Shown piece after piece: positions 54,417-63,796 of a DNA stretch of 64,000 bases. The translations under genes and the position numbers were made by a program. Under the pieces are notes generated by a model. That model saw only the letters and a list, made by a program, of their open reading frames with translations, was not told the DNA's origin and searched no databases. This DNA comes from Larkinella sp. C7 (GTDB lineage Bacteria > Bacteroidota > Bacteroidia > Cytophagales > Spirosomataceae), in NCBI RefSeq assembly GCF_006149005.1, contig NZ_VBSL01000022.1, positions 18,690 to 82,689 of the forward strand. The letters run 5' to 3'. The first letter of the stretch is position 1. Every line of letters starts with the position of its first letter.

Positions 54417-55685
54417 ATGACCTCACGAAGATCTTTCCTGACGAAAAGTGCCATTGCCAGTGTGTTTGCCGCCACCGCCAGCTATGGCAACGGCCTGGAA
54501 ACCGCCATCGAGCGAACCCCGATGTCCTCAGCACCCTCGGATCTAAAAATCACCGACATCAAATGCGGTTTTATTCGCGGTGGACACAGTCTGTTTGTCA
54601 AAATTCACACCAACCAGGGCATCTGGGGTTGCGGAGAAGGCGTCGATGCCACGCCCGGAACCTACCATCTGGTGAAACTGATGGCCGAGCGCATCAAGGG
54701 CAAAAGCCCGCTGAATGTCAACCGCCTGTTTGAAGACATCCGCCGGTCCGGTTTTTTTGAAGGTGCTCAGGCCGGGATGTTCATTGCGGTTTTGTCCGCC
54801 GTCGAAACCGCCCTGTGGGATCTGGCCGGGAAAGCCCTCGGACTGCCCGTTTACCAATTATTAGGCGGTAAATACCGGGACCGAATCCGGGTTTATTGCG
54901 ATACGGGAACCTACCGGGATACGGACAAAAGCACAAACAACTTCGCCCAAAGTGCCGTCGAAGCCGTTAAAATGGGCTTTAACGCCGTGAAATACGACAT
55001 CGATGAAGCCGGTGATCCCAACAAATACGACCGCTACAACTGGACGGCCAGCCCCGGCGAACTGGAGCGGATGTATAACCAGATTGCCGCCGTTCGAAAA
55101 GCCGTTGGCCCCAAGATCGATATTTGCGTCGATATGCATGGGCGGTATGACATGACGACGGGCAAACGGGTGGCCAAGATGATGGAACCGCTGAACCTGA
55201 TGTTTCTGGAAGAACCGATTCCGGCCGAAAACGTCGACGCCTACAAGATCATTTCCGAATCGACCAGCACGCCCATTTGCGCGGGTGAAAACCATTACCT
55301 GGCCCACGGTTTCCGGCGGATGCTGGAAATTGGCGCGGTAGACATCATTATGCCCGATTTGCAGAAAGCCGGTGGTCTGGGCGAAGGTCAGCGCATTGCC
55401 AACCTGGCCAACCTGTATTACGTGCCGTTTGCGCCCCACATGGTGGCGTCGTATCTGGGCGCGATGGCTTCCAGCCACGTTTGCGCGTCGGTACCGAACT
55501 TCATGATTCTGGAATGGCAGATTTATTTCCACGAAGATCCGATGTTCAAGGAAATTGTCACCATCGACGGGCCGATGGTCAAAGACGGTTTTATTCCGCT
55601 ATCCGAAAAACCGGGTATTGGCGTGGAAATCAACGAAGCGGGCATGAAAAAATACGCTCCGAAAGACGTGCCTTTCTTTGTGTAA
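54417..55685 (+). CDS. Tat-exported enolase-superfamily dehydratase, galactonate-dehydratase-like
   Basis: 422 residues. Twin-arginine-like signal (TSRRSFLTKSAIASVFAAT), then the mandelate-racemase/muconate-lactonizing fold: GLPVYQLLGGKYRDR, KYDIDEAG, metal ligands Asp and His/Glu in CVDMHGRYD, EEPIPAEN and CAGENHY, and the catalytic FAPH. The DMHGR and EEPIP segments resemble D-galactonate/D-mannonate-type acid sugar dehydratases. It would dehydrate a hexonate to a 2-keto-3-deoxy acid. The ATG at 54417 is chosen; the open frame continues upstream through IR-8. Confidence 0.85.
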   Translation: MTSRRSFLTKSAIASVFAATASYGNGLETAIERTPMSSAPSDLKITDIKCGFIRGGHSLFVKIHTNQGIWGCGEGVDATPGTYHLVKLMAERIKGKSPLNVNRLFEDIRRSGFFEGAQAGMFIAVLSAVETALWDLAGKALGLPVYQLLGGKYRDRIRVYCDTGTYRDTDKSTNNFAQSAVEAVKMGFNAVKYDIDEAGDPNKYDRYNWTASPGELERMYNQIAAVRKAVGPKIDICVDMHGRYDMTTGKRVAKMMEPLNLMFLEEPIPAENVDAYKIISESTSTPICAGENHYLAHGFRRMLEIGAVDIIMPDLQKAGGLGEGQRIANLANLYYVPFAPHMVASYLGAMASSHVCASVPNFMILEWQIYFHEDPMFKEIVTIDGPMVKDGFIPLSEKPGIGVEINEAGMKKYAPKDVPFFV

Positions 55686-55703
55686 TCCATGAAAAACGCA
55701 TCC

Positions 55704-55760
55704 TTAACACCGTAAAAGAGGCTGAAATTTCGTCATTTTTAGCCTCCTTTACGGTGTTAA
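55704..55760. repeat. Intergenic inverted repeat IR-9
   Basis: Arms 55704-55723 and 55741-55760 pair at 19 of 20 positions; the pairing continues inward with a bulge. It occupies the 100-nt gap between the dehydratase and uxuA, ending 25 nt before the latter. Confidence 0.85.
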
Positions 55761-55785
55761 ACGTAAAACAAACAATAGTGTAGGA

Positions 55786-56997
55786 ATGGGAATGCTACAA
55801 ACCATGCGGTGGTTCGGGCCGCACGACCCGGTTTCGCTGATGGATATTCGTCAGGCCGGTTGCAGCGGTATTGTGACGGCTTTGCACCAGATTCCGGTCG
55901 GCGATGTCTGGCCGGTGGAAGAAATTGAAAAACGGAAACAGCTTATCGAAGCCGACAACGGGCGGTATTCGTCCCTGCATTGGGCGGTGGTCGAAAGTTT
56001 GCCGGTTCACGAAGACATCAAAAAGGGCCGGCCCACCCGTGCACGGTATATCGATGCCTATAAACAGTCGCTGCACAACCTGGCTGCTTGCGGTATCCAT
56101 ACCGTTTGCTACAATTTCATGCCGGTTCTGGATTGGTCACGCACCAATTTGAACTACGAAATGCCCGACGGTTCGCGGGCGTTGCGGTTCGTGTGGGAAG
56201 ATTTTGCGGTTTTTGACCTGTGCATTCTGAAACGATCGGGTGCCGAAGCGGATTACGAAGTGGACGTGATTCAGAGCGCCCGGGCGAAATTTACCCAAAT
56301 GACACCGGAACAAATCACCGAATTGAGTAACATCGTTCTGCTCGGTTTGCCCGGCTCCGAAGAAGCATTTACGCTGGCGACGTTTCAGGGTTTGCTGGAC
56401 GAATACGCTGCGATTGGTGATCGTGAATTGCGGGAAAATCTTTATTATTTTATCCGGGAAGTGGCTCCGGTCGCCGAATCGGTCGGCATCAATCTGTGCA
56501 TTCACCCCGACGATCCGCCGAGACCATTGCTGGGACTGCCTCGCGTCGTGAGCACCGAAGCCGATCTGGCGGAATTGATGGCGGCTTCCGACGTGACGGC
56601 CAACGGCATTACCTTCTGCACCGGTTCGCTGGGAATTCGCCCGGACAACGACCTGCCGGGCATGATCCGGCGGTTTGGCAGCCGGATTCATTTTATTCAC
56701 CTCCGAACGACCAAACGCGAAGACAATCCACGCAATTTTCACGAAGCCGACCACCTGGCGGGCGACGTGGATATGTATGCCGTGGTGAAAGAAATTGTGC
56801 TGGAGCAACAACGGCGGGCAAAAACCGAAGTGGGCGTAACCGGGATTCCGATGCGCCCGGACCACGGCCACCAGATGCTCGACGATTTGCACAAAAAAAC
56901 CTATCCCGGTTATTCGGCGATTGGCCGACTGCGGGGGCTTGCTGAATTGAGGGGATTGGAGTTAGGGATTGTGAGGTCGTTGAAGGATAAAAATTAA
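55786..56997 (+). CDS. uxuA: Mannonate dehydratase
   Basis: 403 residues. Starts [21 protein letters not shown], the UxuA signature, then [62 protein letters not shown] and [12 protein letters not shown], which contain the His/Cys/Asp metal ligands. It converts D-mannonate to 2-keto-3-deoxygluconate in glucuronate breakdown. No signal peptide, so cytoplasmic. Confidence 0.95.
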   Translation: MGMLQTMRWFGPHDPVSLMDIRQAGCSGIVTALHQIPVGDVWPVEEIEKRKQLIEADNGRYSSLHWAVVESLPVHEDIKKGRPTRARYIDAYKQSLHNLAACGIHTVCYNFMPVLDWSRTNLNYEMPDGSRALRFVWEDFAVFDLCILKRSGAEADYEVDVIQSARAKFTQMTPEQITELSNIVLLGLPGSEEAFTLATFQGLLDEYAAIGDRELRENLYYFIREVAPVAESVGINLCIHPDDPPRPLLGLPRVVSTEADLAELMAASDVTANGITFCTGSLGIRPDNDLPGMIRRFGSRIHFIHLRTTKREDNPRNFHEADHLAGDVDMYAVVKEIVLEQQRRAKTEVGVTGIPMRPDHGHQMLDDLHKKTYPGYSAIGRLRGLAELRGLELGIVRSLKDKN

Positions 56998-57001
56998 ATT
57001 A

Positions 57002-57082
57002 TTTCACAGAGTTTATCAGAGAAAATCAGAGGTAATCGGAGCCTCTGCGTACCTCTAATTTTCTCTGATAAACTCTGTGAAA
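57002..57082. repeat. Intergenic inverted repeat IR-10, 33-bp arms with one mismatch
   Basis: Arms 57002-57034 and 57050-57082 pair at 32 of 33 positions around a 15-nt loop. The arm consists of TTTCACAGAG/TTATCAGAGAAAATCAGAGG words. It begins 4 nt after uxuA and ends 13 nt before the GH67 gene. Confidence 0.93.
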
Positions 57083-57095
57083 CAATTCTTAAACC

Positions 57096-59189
57096 ATGAA
57101 TTACAAAATAGTATTCCTATTTCTATTCTCCACGCTTTGCAGAGCCGACGACGGCTATCGCTTGTGGCTGAAATACGACCCGATCAAAGACGCCGGAAAA
57201 CGGGCTGCCTACGCCCGTTCCACGCAGTTTATCGTTCTGAACAGCACCAGCCCGGTTTTGAAAACAGCCGCCGAAGAATTGCAAAACGGTTTGCAGGGAT
57301 TACTGGAACAAACCGTACCAATCGTTTCCAGTGCCGGAGGCAAAACCGGTGGTATTATCCTGACAGTCAACCCAAACCAGCCGCAACTTAACGAAGAAGG
57401 GTATCAAATTCTAAACCGCCAGAATATCATCACCATTACCGGAAAAACCGACTCCGGGGTTCTGTACGGCGTTTTTGCCTTGCTGCGTCACCTGCAAACC
57501 CGGCAGCCCATCGCCCAACTGTCGCTGACCAGCAGTCCGAAAATACAGCATCGGATGCTCAACCATTGGGACAATACGGATGCTTCCATCGAACGGGGCT
57601 ACGCCGGGGAGTCGCTCTGGAAATGGTATGAACTGCCCGAACGCATCGACCCGCGCTACAAGGAGTATGCCCGTGCCAACGCGTCGATCGGCATCAACGG
57701 AACCGTCGTCAATAACGTGAATGCCAGTTCCCGGTTTCTGACCGCCGAATATTTGCAGAAAGTGGCCGCGCTGGCGAATGTCTTTCGCCCCTACGGTATC
57801 AAGATTTACCTCTCCGTTTATTTTCCGGCCCCAAAAACCATCGGGGGCTTAAGAACCGCCGACCCGCTTGACCCCGAAGTGAACCAATGGTGGGCCGATA
57901 AAGCGAATGAAATTTATAAATCCATCCCGGATTTTGGCGGTTTTCTGGTGAAGGCCAACTCAGAAGGGCAACCCGGCCCGCAGGATTATGGCCGAAACCA
58001 CGCCGATGGGGCCAACATGCTCGCCAAGGCTTTGGCTCCTCACAAGGGCATTGTGATCTGGCGGGCGTTTGTCTACAAAGCCGACGGGAAAGCCGACCGT
58101 TTCAAAGCGGCTTATGACGAATTCAAGCCGCTGGACGGCCAGTTTGAGAAAAACGTGATTGTTCAGGTCAAAAACGGGCCGATTGATTTCCAGCCCCGCG
58201 AGCCGTTTTCTCCCATTTTTGGCATGATGCCCAAAACACCACTGGGCATGGAATTTCAGCTTACGCAGGAATACCTCGGCTTTGCGACCCATCTGGTGTA
58301 CGAAGCCCCGATTTTCAAGGAATGTCTGGATTCGGATACGTACGTGAGCGGAAAAGGCTCAACCGTCGCGAAGGTTATTGACGGCAGTCTCCATGAGTAT
58401 AAGATGACCGCCATTGCCGGGGTGGCCAATACCGGCTCCGACCGGAACTGGACGGGGCATCCGCTGGCGCAGGCCAACTGGTATGCCTTCGGACGGCTGG
58501 CCTGGGACCACGCGCTTTCCGCAGAAGCTCTTGCGAATGAATGGGTTACGATGACATTGACAACCGAACCGACTTCCGTAAAAACCGTCACGGATCTGCT
58601 GCTTAAGTCGCGGGAGATTTACGTCAATTACAACACGCCACTGGGCCTCTCGCGTCCCTGGACGGGCGTTCACTTTGCGCCGGAACCCTGGCAAAACCGC
58701 AGTTCGCGCCCCGACTGGACCGCAATTTATTACCACCGCGCCGATTCGGTTGGTCTGGGCTTCGACCGGACAGCAACCGGCAGCAACGCTTTGGCCCAAT
58801 ACCGCCCTGAAGTGCAACGCCAGTGGAATAATCCGGAAACCTGCCCACTCCCCTATCTGCTCTGGTTTCACCACATTGCGTGGACAAAAAAATTAAGCAC
58901 CGGCCGGTCGCTCTGGGATGAACTTTGCACCCGGTTTTATACCGGCGCAGATTCCGTCGGCTGGATGCAAAAGCAGTGGGCATCGGTCAAAAAAGACATC
59001 GATCCCGAGACGTTTGCCAGTGTTTCGGGGCGGCTGGCGACCCAGCAGAAAGAAGCGCTCTGGTGGCGCGATGCCTGGGTGTTGTATCTCCAGGAATTTG
59101 CGAAACAACCCATTCCGGCGCCGTTTAAAAAACCGGAGCGGACGCTGAAGGACGTCAAAGAATTAGTGAATATTTATCAATTGCGGTAA
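57096..59189 (+). CDS. aguA: GH67 alpha-glucuronidase
   Basis: 697 residues with a short hydrophobic N-terminal signal (MNYKIVFLFLFSTLCRA). The GH67 active-site residues are in place: general acid Glu290 in VKANSEGQPG, and Asp364 and Glu392 in NGPIDFQPREPF and FQLTQEYLG. The family removes (4-O-methyl-)glucuronic acid from the non-reducing ends of xylo-oligosaccharides. Its position after uxuA and before an SDR links it to glucuronate catabolism. Acts in the periplasm if the signal is used. Confidence 0.95.
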   Translation: MNYKIVFLFLFSTLCRADDGYRLWLKYDPIKDAGKRAAYARSTQFIVLNSTSPVLKTAAEELQNGLQGLLEQTVPIVSSAGGKTGGIILTVNPNQPQLNEEGYQILNRQNIITITGKTDSGVLYGVFALLRHLQTRQPIAQLSLTSSPKIQHRMLNHWDNTDASIERGYAGESLWKWYELPERIDPRYKEYARANASIGINGTVVNNVNASSRFLTAEYLQKVAALANVFRPYGIKIYLSVYFPAPKTIGGLRTADPLDPEVNQWWADKANEIYKSIPDFGGFLVKANSEGQPGPQDYGRNHADGANMLAKALAPHKGIVIWRAFVYKADGKADRFKAAYDEFKPLDGQFEKNVIVQVKNGPIDFQPREPFSPIFGMMPKTPLGMEFQLTQEYLGFATHLVYEAPIFKECLDSDTYVSGKGSTVAKVIDGSLHEYKMTAIAGVANTGSDRNWTGHPLAQANWYAFGRLAWDHALSAEALANEWVTMTLTTEPTSVKTVTDLLLKSREIYVNYNTPLGLSRPWTGVHFAPEPWQNRSSRPDWTAIYYHRADSVGLGFDRTATGSNALAQYRPEVQRQWNNPETCPLPYLLWFHHIAWTKKLSTGRSLWDELCTRFYTGADSVGWMQKQWASVKKDIDPETFASVSGRLATQQKEALWWRDAWVLYLQEFAKQPIPAPFKKPERTLKDVKELVNIYQLR

Positions 59190-59213
59190 CGCCATTTAAC
59201 TACGAATAATCAC

Positions 59214-59996
59214 GTGCAGCCAACAGAGAATCAACCCAATCAAAGTGTATTTTCGTTAGCAGGAAAACTGGCCCTGATTACGGGCGGAGGAACCGGTATC
59301 GGTTTTGACATGGCCCGCTGCATGGTGCAGGCTGGCGCCACAGTCGTTATCACCGGACGCCGGGAAGAACCGTTGCGGGAAGCCGTTGAGAAACTGGGCA
59401 AAACCGCTCATTATTTCATCAACGACGTATCCGAACTAACCGCTTTGGATGCGTTGGTCGAACAGATTGAAACCACGCTCGCTCCCATCGATATTCTGGT
59501 CAACAATGCGGGCATCAACCTGAAAAAACCAGCGTTGGAAGTAACGGATGAGGAGTTCAACCGCATTATTCAAACCAACCTGAGCGCGGTTTTTGCGCTC
59601 ACCCGGGCCTGCGCCCGGCGCATGGTGCCCCGGCGCAGCGGTTCCATTCTGATGATTTCGTCGATGGCGGCCTATTACGGCATCGACCGTGTGGCGGCCT
59701 ATGCGGCTTCCAAATCAGGGGTCGAGGGCATGGTGAAAGTGCTGGCGTCGGAATTTTCACCGCACAACGTTCGGGTCAATGCCATTGCGCCGGGCTTTAT
59801 TGAAACGGAAATGAGCAAAAAAGCGATGGGTGGTGACCCCGACCGGCGCGACCGCGCCATGCGCCGGACCCCAATGGGGCATTTTGGCAAACCGGAAGAC
59901 ATCGGACATGCCGCCGTTTTTCTGTCGTCCGATGCGGCCCGCTATATTACGGGTGTCTCGTTGCCCGTCGATGGCGGCAATTCGATTGGGTTCTAG
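59214..59996 (+). CDS. SDR-family oxidoreductase, probable fructuronate/mannonate or gluconate-type reductase
   Basis: 260 residues of the classical short-chain dehydrogenase family: TGGGTGIGFDMA cofactor loop, NNAGINLKKPAL, Ser in ISSMAAYYG and catalytic Tyr163/Lys167 in AAYAASK. It resembles KduD/Gno-type enzymes. Given aguA and uxuA upstream, fructuronate reductase (D-mannonate oxidoreductase) activity is the attractive guess. Starts with GTG at 59214; no signal. Confidence 0.85.
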   Translation: MQPTENQPNQSVFSLAGKLALITGGGTGIGFDMARCMVQAGATVVITGRREEPLREAVEKLGKTAHYFINDVSELTALDALVEQIETTLAPIDILVNNAGINLKKPALEVTDEEFNRIIQTNLSAVFALTRACARRMVPRRSGSILMISSMAAYYGIDRVAAYAASKSGVEGMVKVLASEFSPHNVRVNAIAPGFIETEMSKKAMGGDPDRRDRAMRRTPMGHFGKPEDIGHAAVFLSSDAARYITGVSLPVDGGNSIGF

Positions 59997-60041
59997 CATA
60001 AGACATTTTCGCTCATTCACTCTTTCGCCCTTCCTTTTCCC

Positions 60042-60914
60042 ATGAAAAAAATAACCCGAAAAACTTTTATCGAGGATCTTTCGCTGTTTGCTGGCGTCGC
60101 CTTGCTGCCGGGAACCGCTTTCGCTTCGCCCGACCGGAAAAAATCGAAGATGAAACTCGGAATGGTCACTTATTTATGGGGGAAAGACTGGGATGTTCCG
60201 ACCCTGATCAAAAATTGCACAACGGCGGGCATTACCGGGGCCGAATTGCGGGTGGAACACGCTCACGGTGTGATGCCGAACCTCTCGGCCGCCGAACGGC
60301 TGGACGTGAAAAAGAAATTCGCCGACAGCCCGGTTCAGATTGTGGGTTTGGGGACAAACCAGCAATACGACTATCCGGACCAGAACCAGTTGCGCCAATC
60401 CATCGAGCGAACCAAAGAGTTTATTCGACTCAGTGCCGATGTGGGCGGTTCGGGGGTCAAAGTAAAACCCAACGCGCTGCACAAAGACGTTCCGACCGAA
60501 AAAACACTGGCTCAGATTGGTGAGTCGCTCAACGAACTGGCGAAGTATGCGGCTGATTTGGGGCAACAACTCCGGCTGGAAGTCCACGGCAACGAAACCC
60601 AGGAATTACCAAATATCAAAACCATCATGGACCACGCGCCCAACCGCAACGCCACGGTTTGCTGGAACAGTAACAAGCAGGATTTCAACGGGAAAGGCCT
60701 GGAATACAATTTCAATCTGGTAAAAGACCGGTTCGGCGACACGGTCCACGTCCGCGAGTTCAACGATCCGACGTATCCGTATCAGCAATTACTGGATTGG
60801 TTCGCTAAAATGAATTACAAAGGCTGGATTCTGCTCGAATGCCACACCAATCCGGCGGATAAAGTCGCTTCCCTGATTGAGCAGCGGCAGCTTTTTGAGA
60901 AAATGACAGCCTAA
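60042..60914 (+). CDS. Exported sugar phosphate isomerase/epimerase-family TIM barrel
   Basis: 290 residues. An N-terminal signal-like stretch (MKKITRKTFIEDLSLFAGVALLPG) is followed by an AP-endonuclease-2/xylose-isomerase-like barrel: KLGMVTYLWGKDWD, GAELRVEHAHGVMP, LRLEVHGNETQE, TVCWNSNKQDFNG and GWILLECHTNPADK, giving Glu/His/Asp metal-ligand candidates. Likely an isomerase or epimerase of a sugar acid; the true substrate is unknown. Confidence 0.8.
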   Translation: MKKITRKTFIEDLSLFAGVALLPGTAFASPDRKKSKMKLGMVTYLWGKDWDVPTLIKNCTTAGITGAELRVEHAHGVMPNLSAAERLDVKKKFADSPVQIVGLGTNQQYDYPDQNQLRQSIERTKEFIRLSADVGGSGVKVKPNALHKDVPTEKTLAQIGESLNELAKYAADLGQQLRLEVHGNETQELPNIKTIMDHAPNRNATVCWNSNKQDFNGKGLEYNFNLVKDRFGDTVHVREFNDPTYPYQQLLDWFAKMNYKGWILLECHTNPADKVASLIEQRQLFEKMTA

Positions 60915-60916
60915 TC

Positions 60917-61000
60917 TTGATGGGAACGCGGATTGAACGGATACAACGGATTTTCACAGATAAAATCAGTTTTGATCCGTTCAATCCGCGTTCCCATCAA
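60917..61000. repeat. Intergenic inverted repeat IR-11, perfect 26-bp arms (word family A)
   Basis: Arms 60917-60942 and 60975-61000 pair perfectly over 26 bp with a 32-nt loop, itself containing ACAACGGATTTTCACAG. The arm contains GGGAACGCGGATTGAACGG, and AATCCGCGTTCCCATC is shared with IR-1. It begins 2 nt after the isomerase stop and ends 17 nt before the next ATG. Confidence 0.93.
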
Positions 61001-61017
61001 AACCGTAGACAGAAAAT

Positions 61018-62406
61018 ATGAATCGCCGTGAATTTGTGGGTCATACGGGATCGCTTCTGGCGGTGGGTACGACCGGTTTTTCGAGGAAACTTACTGACAT
61101 GATGGCTGGCCAAAAACCACTGGCGAAGATTCGCATTCGGAACGTCAATTCTAATTTTGAGCGGGAGCCGCTGAATCCGTACCGGTTCAAGGGAAGTGCC
61201 ATTACGGATAGCTGGCAGGCGATCTCGCTGCTGGAATCGGATTCCGGTATTCGCAAAATCGGCCTCGGAACGCAGGGCGTGCTTTGGTCGGATTCCAGCG
61301 TGTTTGCCGCTCACTCCGAAAGCGCCGGCAACGCCCTGATGTATGCGATGACCGAGCGGGCTTTGCAACTCATCAAAGGCACTTCGTTCACCACGCCCGT
61401 CGATTTGCTGGACACCATTCTGCCCGAAGTTCTGTCCTATGGGAAACAGATTACCCGCAACCCCGATTTGCGCAAAACCTTCGCCCTGAATGCCTTGGTT
61501 AGTGTCGACAATGCGGCCTGGCTCTTGTACGCGCAGGAAAATAAGATGGCCCGCTTCGACGACATGATTCCGGCGGCCTACAAACCGGGTTTGTCACACC
61601 GGCATACGAAGGTCGCCAGCATTCCGTCGTTCAGCGTGGGCACCACCGCCGAACGGATCAAGACAGCCGCCGACGAAGGTTATTTTATCATGAAGCTGAA
61701 AACCGGGTCGGCCGGAACGCAGTCGGAAATGATCGAGAAGGACATTGCTTTTTTGACGGCGGTTCACAAAGCCATCGGGCATTACGAAACGCCCTATACC
61801 AAAACCGGCAAAATACCGTATTACTTCGATGCCAACGGACGTTACGAAAAGAAGGAAACGCTGCTCCGGTTTCTGGATCACGCCAAAAAAATCGGTGCTT
61901 TCGATCAGATTGCGGTGATTGAAGAACCCTTTGAGGAGAATAATGACGTGTTTGTCGGGGATCTGGGCGTGCGGGTTGCCGCCGACGAAAGTGCGCATAC
62001 GGTGGAAGATGCCGCCCGCCGGATTGAGCAGGGTTATTCGGCCATTGCCGTGAAAGCCATTGCCAAAACGCTCAGCATGACGATGAAAATCACGCAGTTG
62101 GCGTATGAAAAGAAGATTCCCTGCTTTTGTGCTGACCTGACTGTTAATCCGATTCTGGTCGACTGGAACAAATCCGTGGCGGCCCGGCTACCGCCTTTCC
62201 CCGGCATGACGGTCGGTTTGCAGGAAACCAACGGCCACCAGTATTACAAAAACTGGAACACCATGATGGGCTATCACCCCAAAGCCGCAGCGTCCTGGAC
62301 CCAGACCCAAAAAGGCGTTTACCTCACCGATGCTTCGTTTTACGAACAAAGCGCGGGCATTTTCGACCCTTCGGCACATTATGAAGCGGTTTTTGCCGAT
62401 AAATAA
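61018..62406 (+). CDS. Exported enolase-superfamily protein (Lys-Lys MLE/dipeptide-epimerase-like)
   Basis: 462 residues. Tat-like start (MNRREFVGHTGSLLAVG), then the enolase-superfamily catalytic barrel with candidate acid/base Lys residues in FIMKLKTGS and IAVKAIAK, and metal ligands in FDANGRY, IEEPFEEN and AADESAH. The paired lysines put it near muconate-lactonizing/dipeptide-epimerase enzymes rather than sugar dehydratases. It may epimerise or dehydrate a carboxylate. Last gene of the uronate locus, following IR-11. Confidence 0.8.
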   Translation: MNRREFVGHTGSLLAVGTTGFSRKLTDMMAGQKPLAKIRIRNVNSNFEREPLNPYRFKGSAITDSWQAISLLESDSGIRKIGLGTQGVLWSDSSVFAAHSESAGNALMYAMTERALQLIKGTSFTTPVDLLDTILPEVLSYGKQITRNPDLRKTFALNALVSVDNAAWLLYAQENKMARFDDMIPAAYKPGLSHRHTKVASIPSFSVGTTAERIKTAADEGYFIMKLKTGSAGTQSEMIEKDIAFLTAVHKAIGHYETPYTKTGKIPYYFDANGRYEKKETLLRFLDHAKKIGAFDQIAVIEEPFEENNDVFVGDLGVRVAADESAHTVEDAARRIEQGYSAIAVKAIAKTLSMTMKITQLAYEKKIPCFCADLTVNPILVDWNKSVAARLPPFPGMTVGLQETNGHQYYKNWNTMMGYHPKAAASWTQTQKGVYLTDASFYEQSAGIFDPSAHYEAVFADK

Positions 62407-62447
62407 AGGCCTGTAAATGACAGAGATGATCTACTTTCCTTTGATTC

Positions 62448-62915
62448 ATGGTGAATTTTATAAAGCAAAATAAGCTCATCCTGTTGTATGGCGTTTCGCT
62501 GGCGTTGCTGCTGTTTTTCTTAAAATGGCTCGAAATGCGATTGTTAATTATTAACCATACGTTTGAAATTTATATTGGTGCGATTGCTATTTTATTTACA
62601 GGCCTGGGAATCTGGCTGGCATTGAAATTAATTAATCCTAAAATAGAAACCGTCGTTATCGAAAAATCCGTTTATGTAAATACCCCCGATTTTAGTGTAA
62701 ATGAAACTGAACGGACCAAAGTGGGTTTGAGTAAACGTGAACTGGAAGTACTGCAATTGATCGCCGAGGGACTGAGTAATCAGGAAATTGCATCGCGCCT
62801 GTTTGTTTCCCTGAATACCGTTAAAACCCACTCATCGAAAGTGCTTGAAAAACTGGAGGTTAAACGCCGGACTCAGGCCATTGAAAAAGCAAAGCGACTC
62901 AGCCTGATTCCCTGA
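62448..62915 (+). CDS. Membrane-tethered LuxR-type transcriptional regulator
   Basis: 155 residues. Two TM helices at residues ~8-26 and ~42-62 and a cytoplasmic C-terminal LuxR HTH: LSKRELEVLQLIAEGLSNQE, then LFVSLNTVKTHSSKVLEKLE. There is no receiver or sensor domain, so the membrane part or a partner must provide the signal. The DUF4199 gene downstream is the likely partner. Its DNA is more AT-rich than that of the upstream uronate genes. Confidence 0.85.
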   Translation: MVNFIKQNKLILLYGVSLALLLFFLKWLEMRLLIINHTFEIYIGAIAILFTGLGIWLALKLINPKIETVVIEKSVYVNTPDFSVNETERTKVGLSKRELEVLQLIAEGLSNQEIASRLFVSLNTVKTHSSKVLEKLEVKRRTQAIEKAKRLSLIP

Positions 62916-62935
62916 TCCATCTCCTGCCAAAGCAT

Positions 62936-62961
62936 GATTTTTCGGGATTCTCCGAAAAATC
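62936..62961. repeat. Short hairpin between the LuxR-type and DUF4199 genes
   Basis: GATTTTTCGG (62936-62945) pairs with CCGAAAAATC (62952-62961) around a 6-nt loop. It could be an attenuator or operator. There is no T-tract directly after it on the plus strand. Confidence 0.4.
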
Positions 62962-63031
62962 ACCCGAAAGAATGACTGGGGAATTCTCCGGTCTGCTCAA
63001 TTTTGTGCAAACCAACGCTACACTCCATTTC

Positions 63032-63565
63032 ATGAAAAAGATCGTACTGGTCAGCGGGCTGATTGCCGGTATTATTCTCACCTCCGTGATGGCCGTCTCC
63101 ACGGCAGTGTGTTACACCACCAATCAGTATGAAGGCAACATGGTTCTGGGCTATGCCTCCATGATCCTTGCTTTCTCGCTCATTTTTGTCGGCGTAAAAA
63201 ATTTCCGGGACAACTATAACAACCGGGTTATTTCGTTCGGAAAAGCGTTTAAAATCGGGCTGTATATTACCTTGATTGCTTCAACTATGTACGTACTTAG
63301 CTGGTTGGTCGAATATTATTTCTTCATTCCGGATTTCATGGAGAAATATATTGCCCATGCGGTCAATCAAGCTAAAATTGAGGGGGCCAGTCAGCTTGAA
63401 CTGGATAAAAAGGCAGCGGAATTCAGCGATTATAAAGAGATGTACAAGACTCCGGTTGGCGTTATCTTACTCACTTATCTCGAAGTTTTACCAGTTGGTT
63501 TAATCATTTCACTGATCTGTGCTTTGTTGTTAAAAAGAAAGAATCAACCCATGCAAGCCGCATAA
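63032..63565 (+). CDS. DUF4199-domain membrane protein
   Basis: 177 residues with four TM segments. The domain motifs YASMILAFSLIFVGVKNFRD, NRVISFGKAFKIGLYITLIA and TPVGVILLTYLEVLPVGLII match the DUF4199 family seen in Cytophagales and Flavobacteriia. Function unknown; its pairing with a LuxR-type regulator is the best clue. ATG 63032 is chosen; the upstream 20 codons lack a good start. Confidence 0.8.
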   Translation: MKKIVLVSGLIAGIILTSVMAVSTAVCYTTNQYEGNMVLGYASMILAFSLIFVGVKNFRDNYNNRVISFGKAFKIGLYITLIASTMYVLSWLVEYYFFIPDFMEKYIAHAVNQAKIEGASQLELDKKAAEFSDYKEMYKTPVGVILLTYLEVLPVGLIISLICALLLKRKNQPMQAA

Positions 63566-63570
63566 CAAAA

Positions 63571-63600
63571 AAAGGCAGTTAGATTGCTCTAACTGCCTTT
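63571..63600. terminator. Bidirectional terminator between DUF4199 and tRNA-Pro
   Basis: Perfect 13-bp stem (63571-63583 with 63588-63600, AAAGGCAGTTAGA) and a TTGC loop, with a T7 run on the minus strand and four Ts on the plus strand. It terminates the minus-strand tRNA. Confidence 0.85.
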
Positions 63601-63611
63601 TGGCCCACCAG

Positions 63612-63685
63612 TCGGGATGGCGGGATTCGAACCCACGACCCCTTGCACCCCATGCAAGTACACTACCTGGCTGTGCTACATCCCG
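63612..63685 (-). tRNA. tRNA-Pro (anticodon GGG)
   Basis: 74 nt on the minus strand. The acceptor stem is CGGGATG/CATCCCG with discriminator A, the anticodon stem is CTTGC/GCAAG with loop ATGGGGT (anticodon GGG), and the T-loop is TTCGAAT. CCA is not encoded. Confidence 0.93.
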
Positions 63686-63711
63686 AATCGGGTGCAAACT
63701 TAATGAATAAT

Positions 63712-63792
63712 GAATAATGAACAATGAATCGCCCCGAAAGAATCTTGATTTACCCCTAAATTCTCCCGGAGCCGTCTCATTGTTCAGTATTC
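63712..63792. repeat. Intergenic inverted repeat IR-12 (partly decayed)
   Basis: Arms 63712-63727 and 63777-63792 pair at 15 of 16 positions around a 49-nt loop. The left side is a run of AATGAATAATGAATAATGAA words, the same word style as the other elements. It lies between tRNA-Pro and the M1 peptidase end. Confidence 0.55.
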
Positions 63793-63796
63793 CGCG

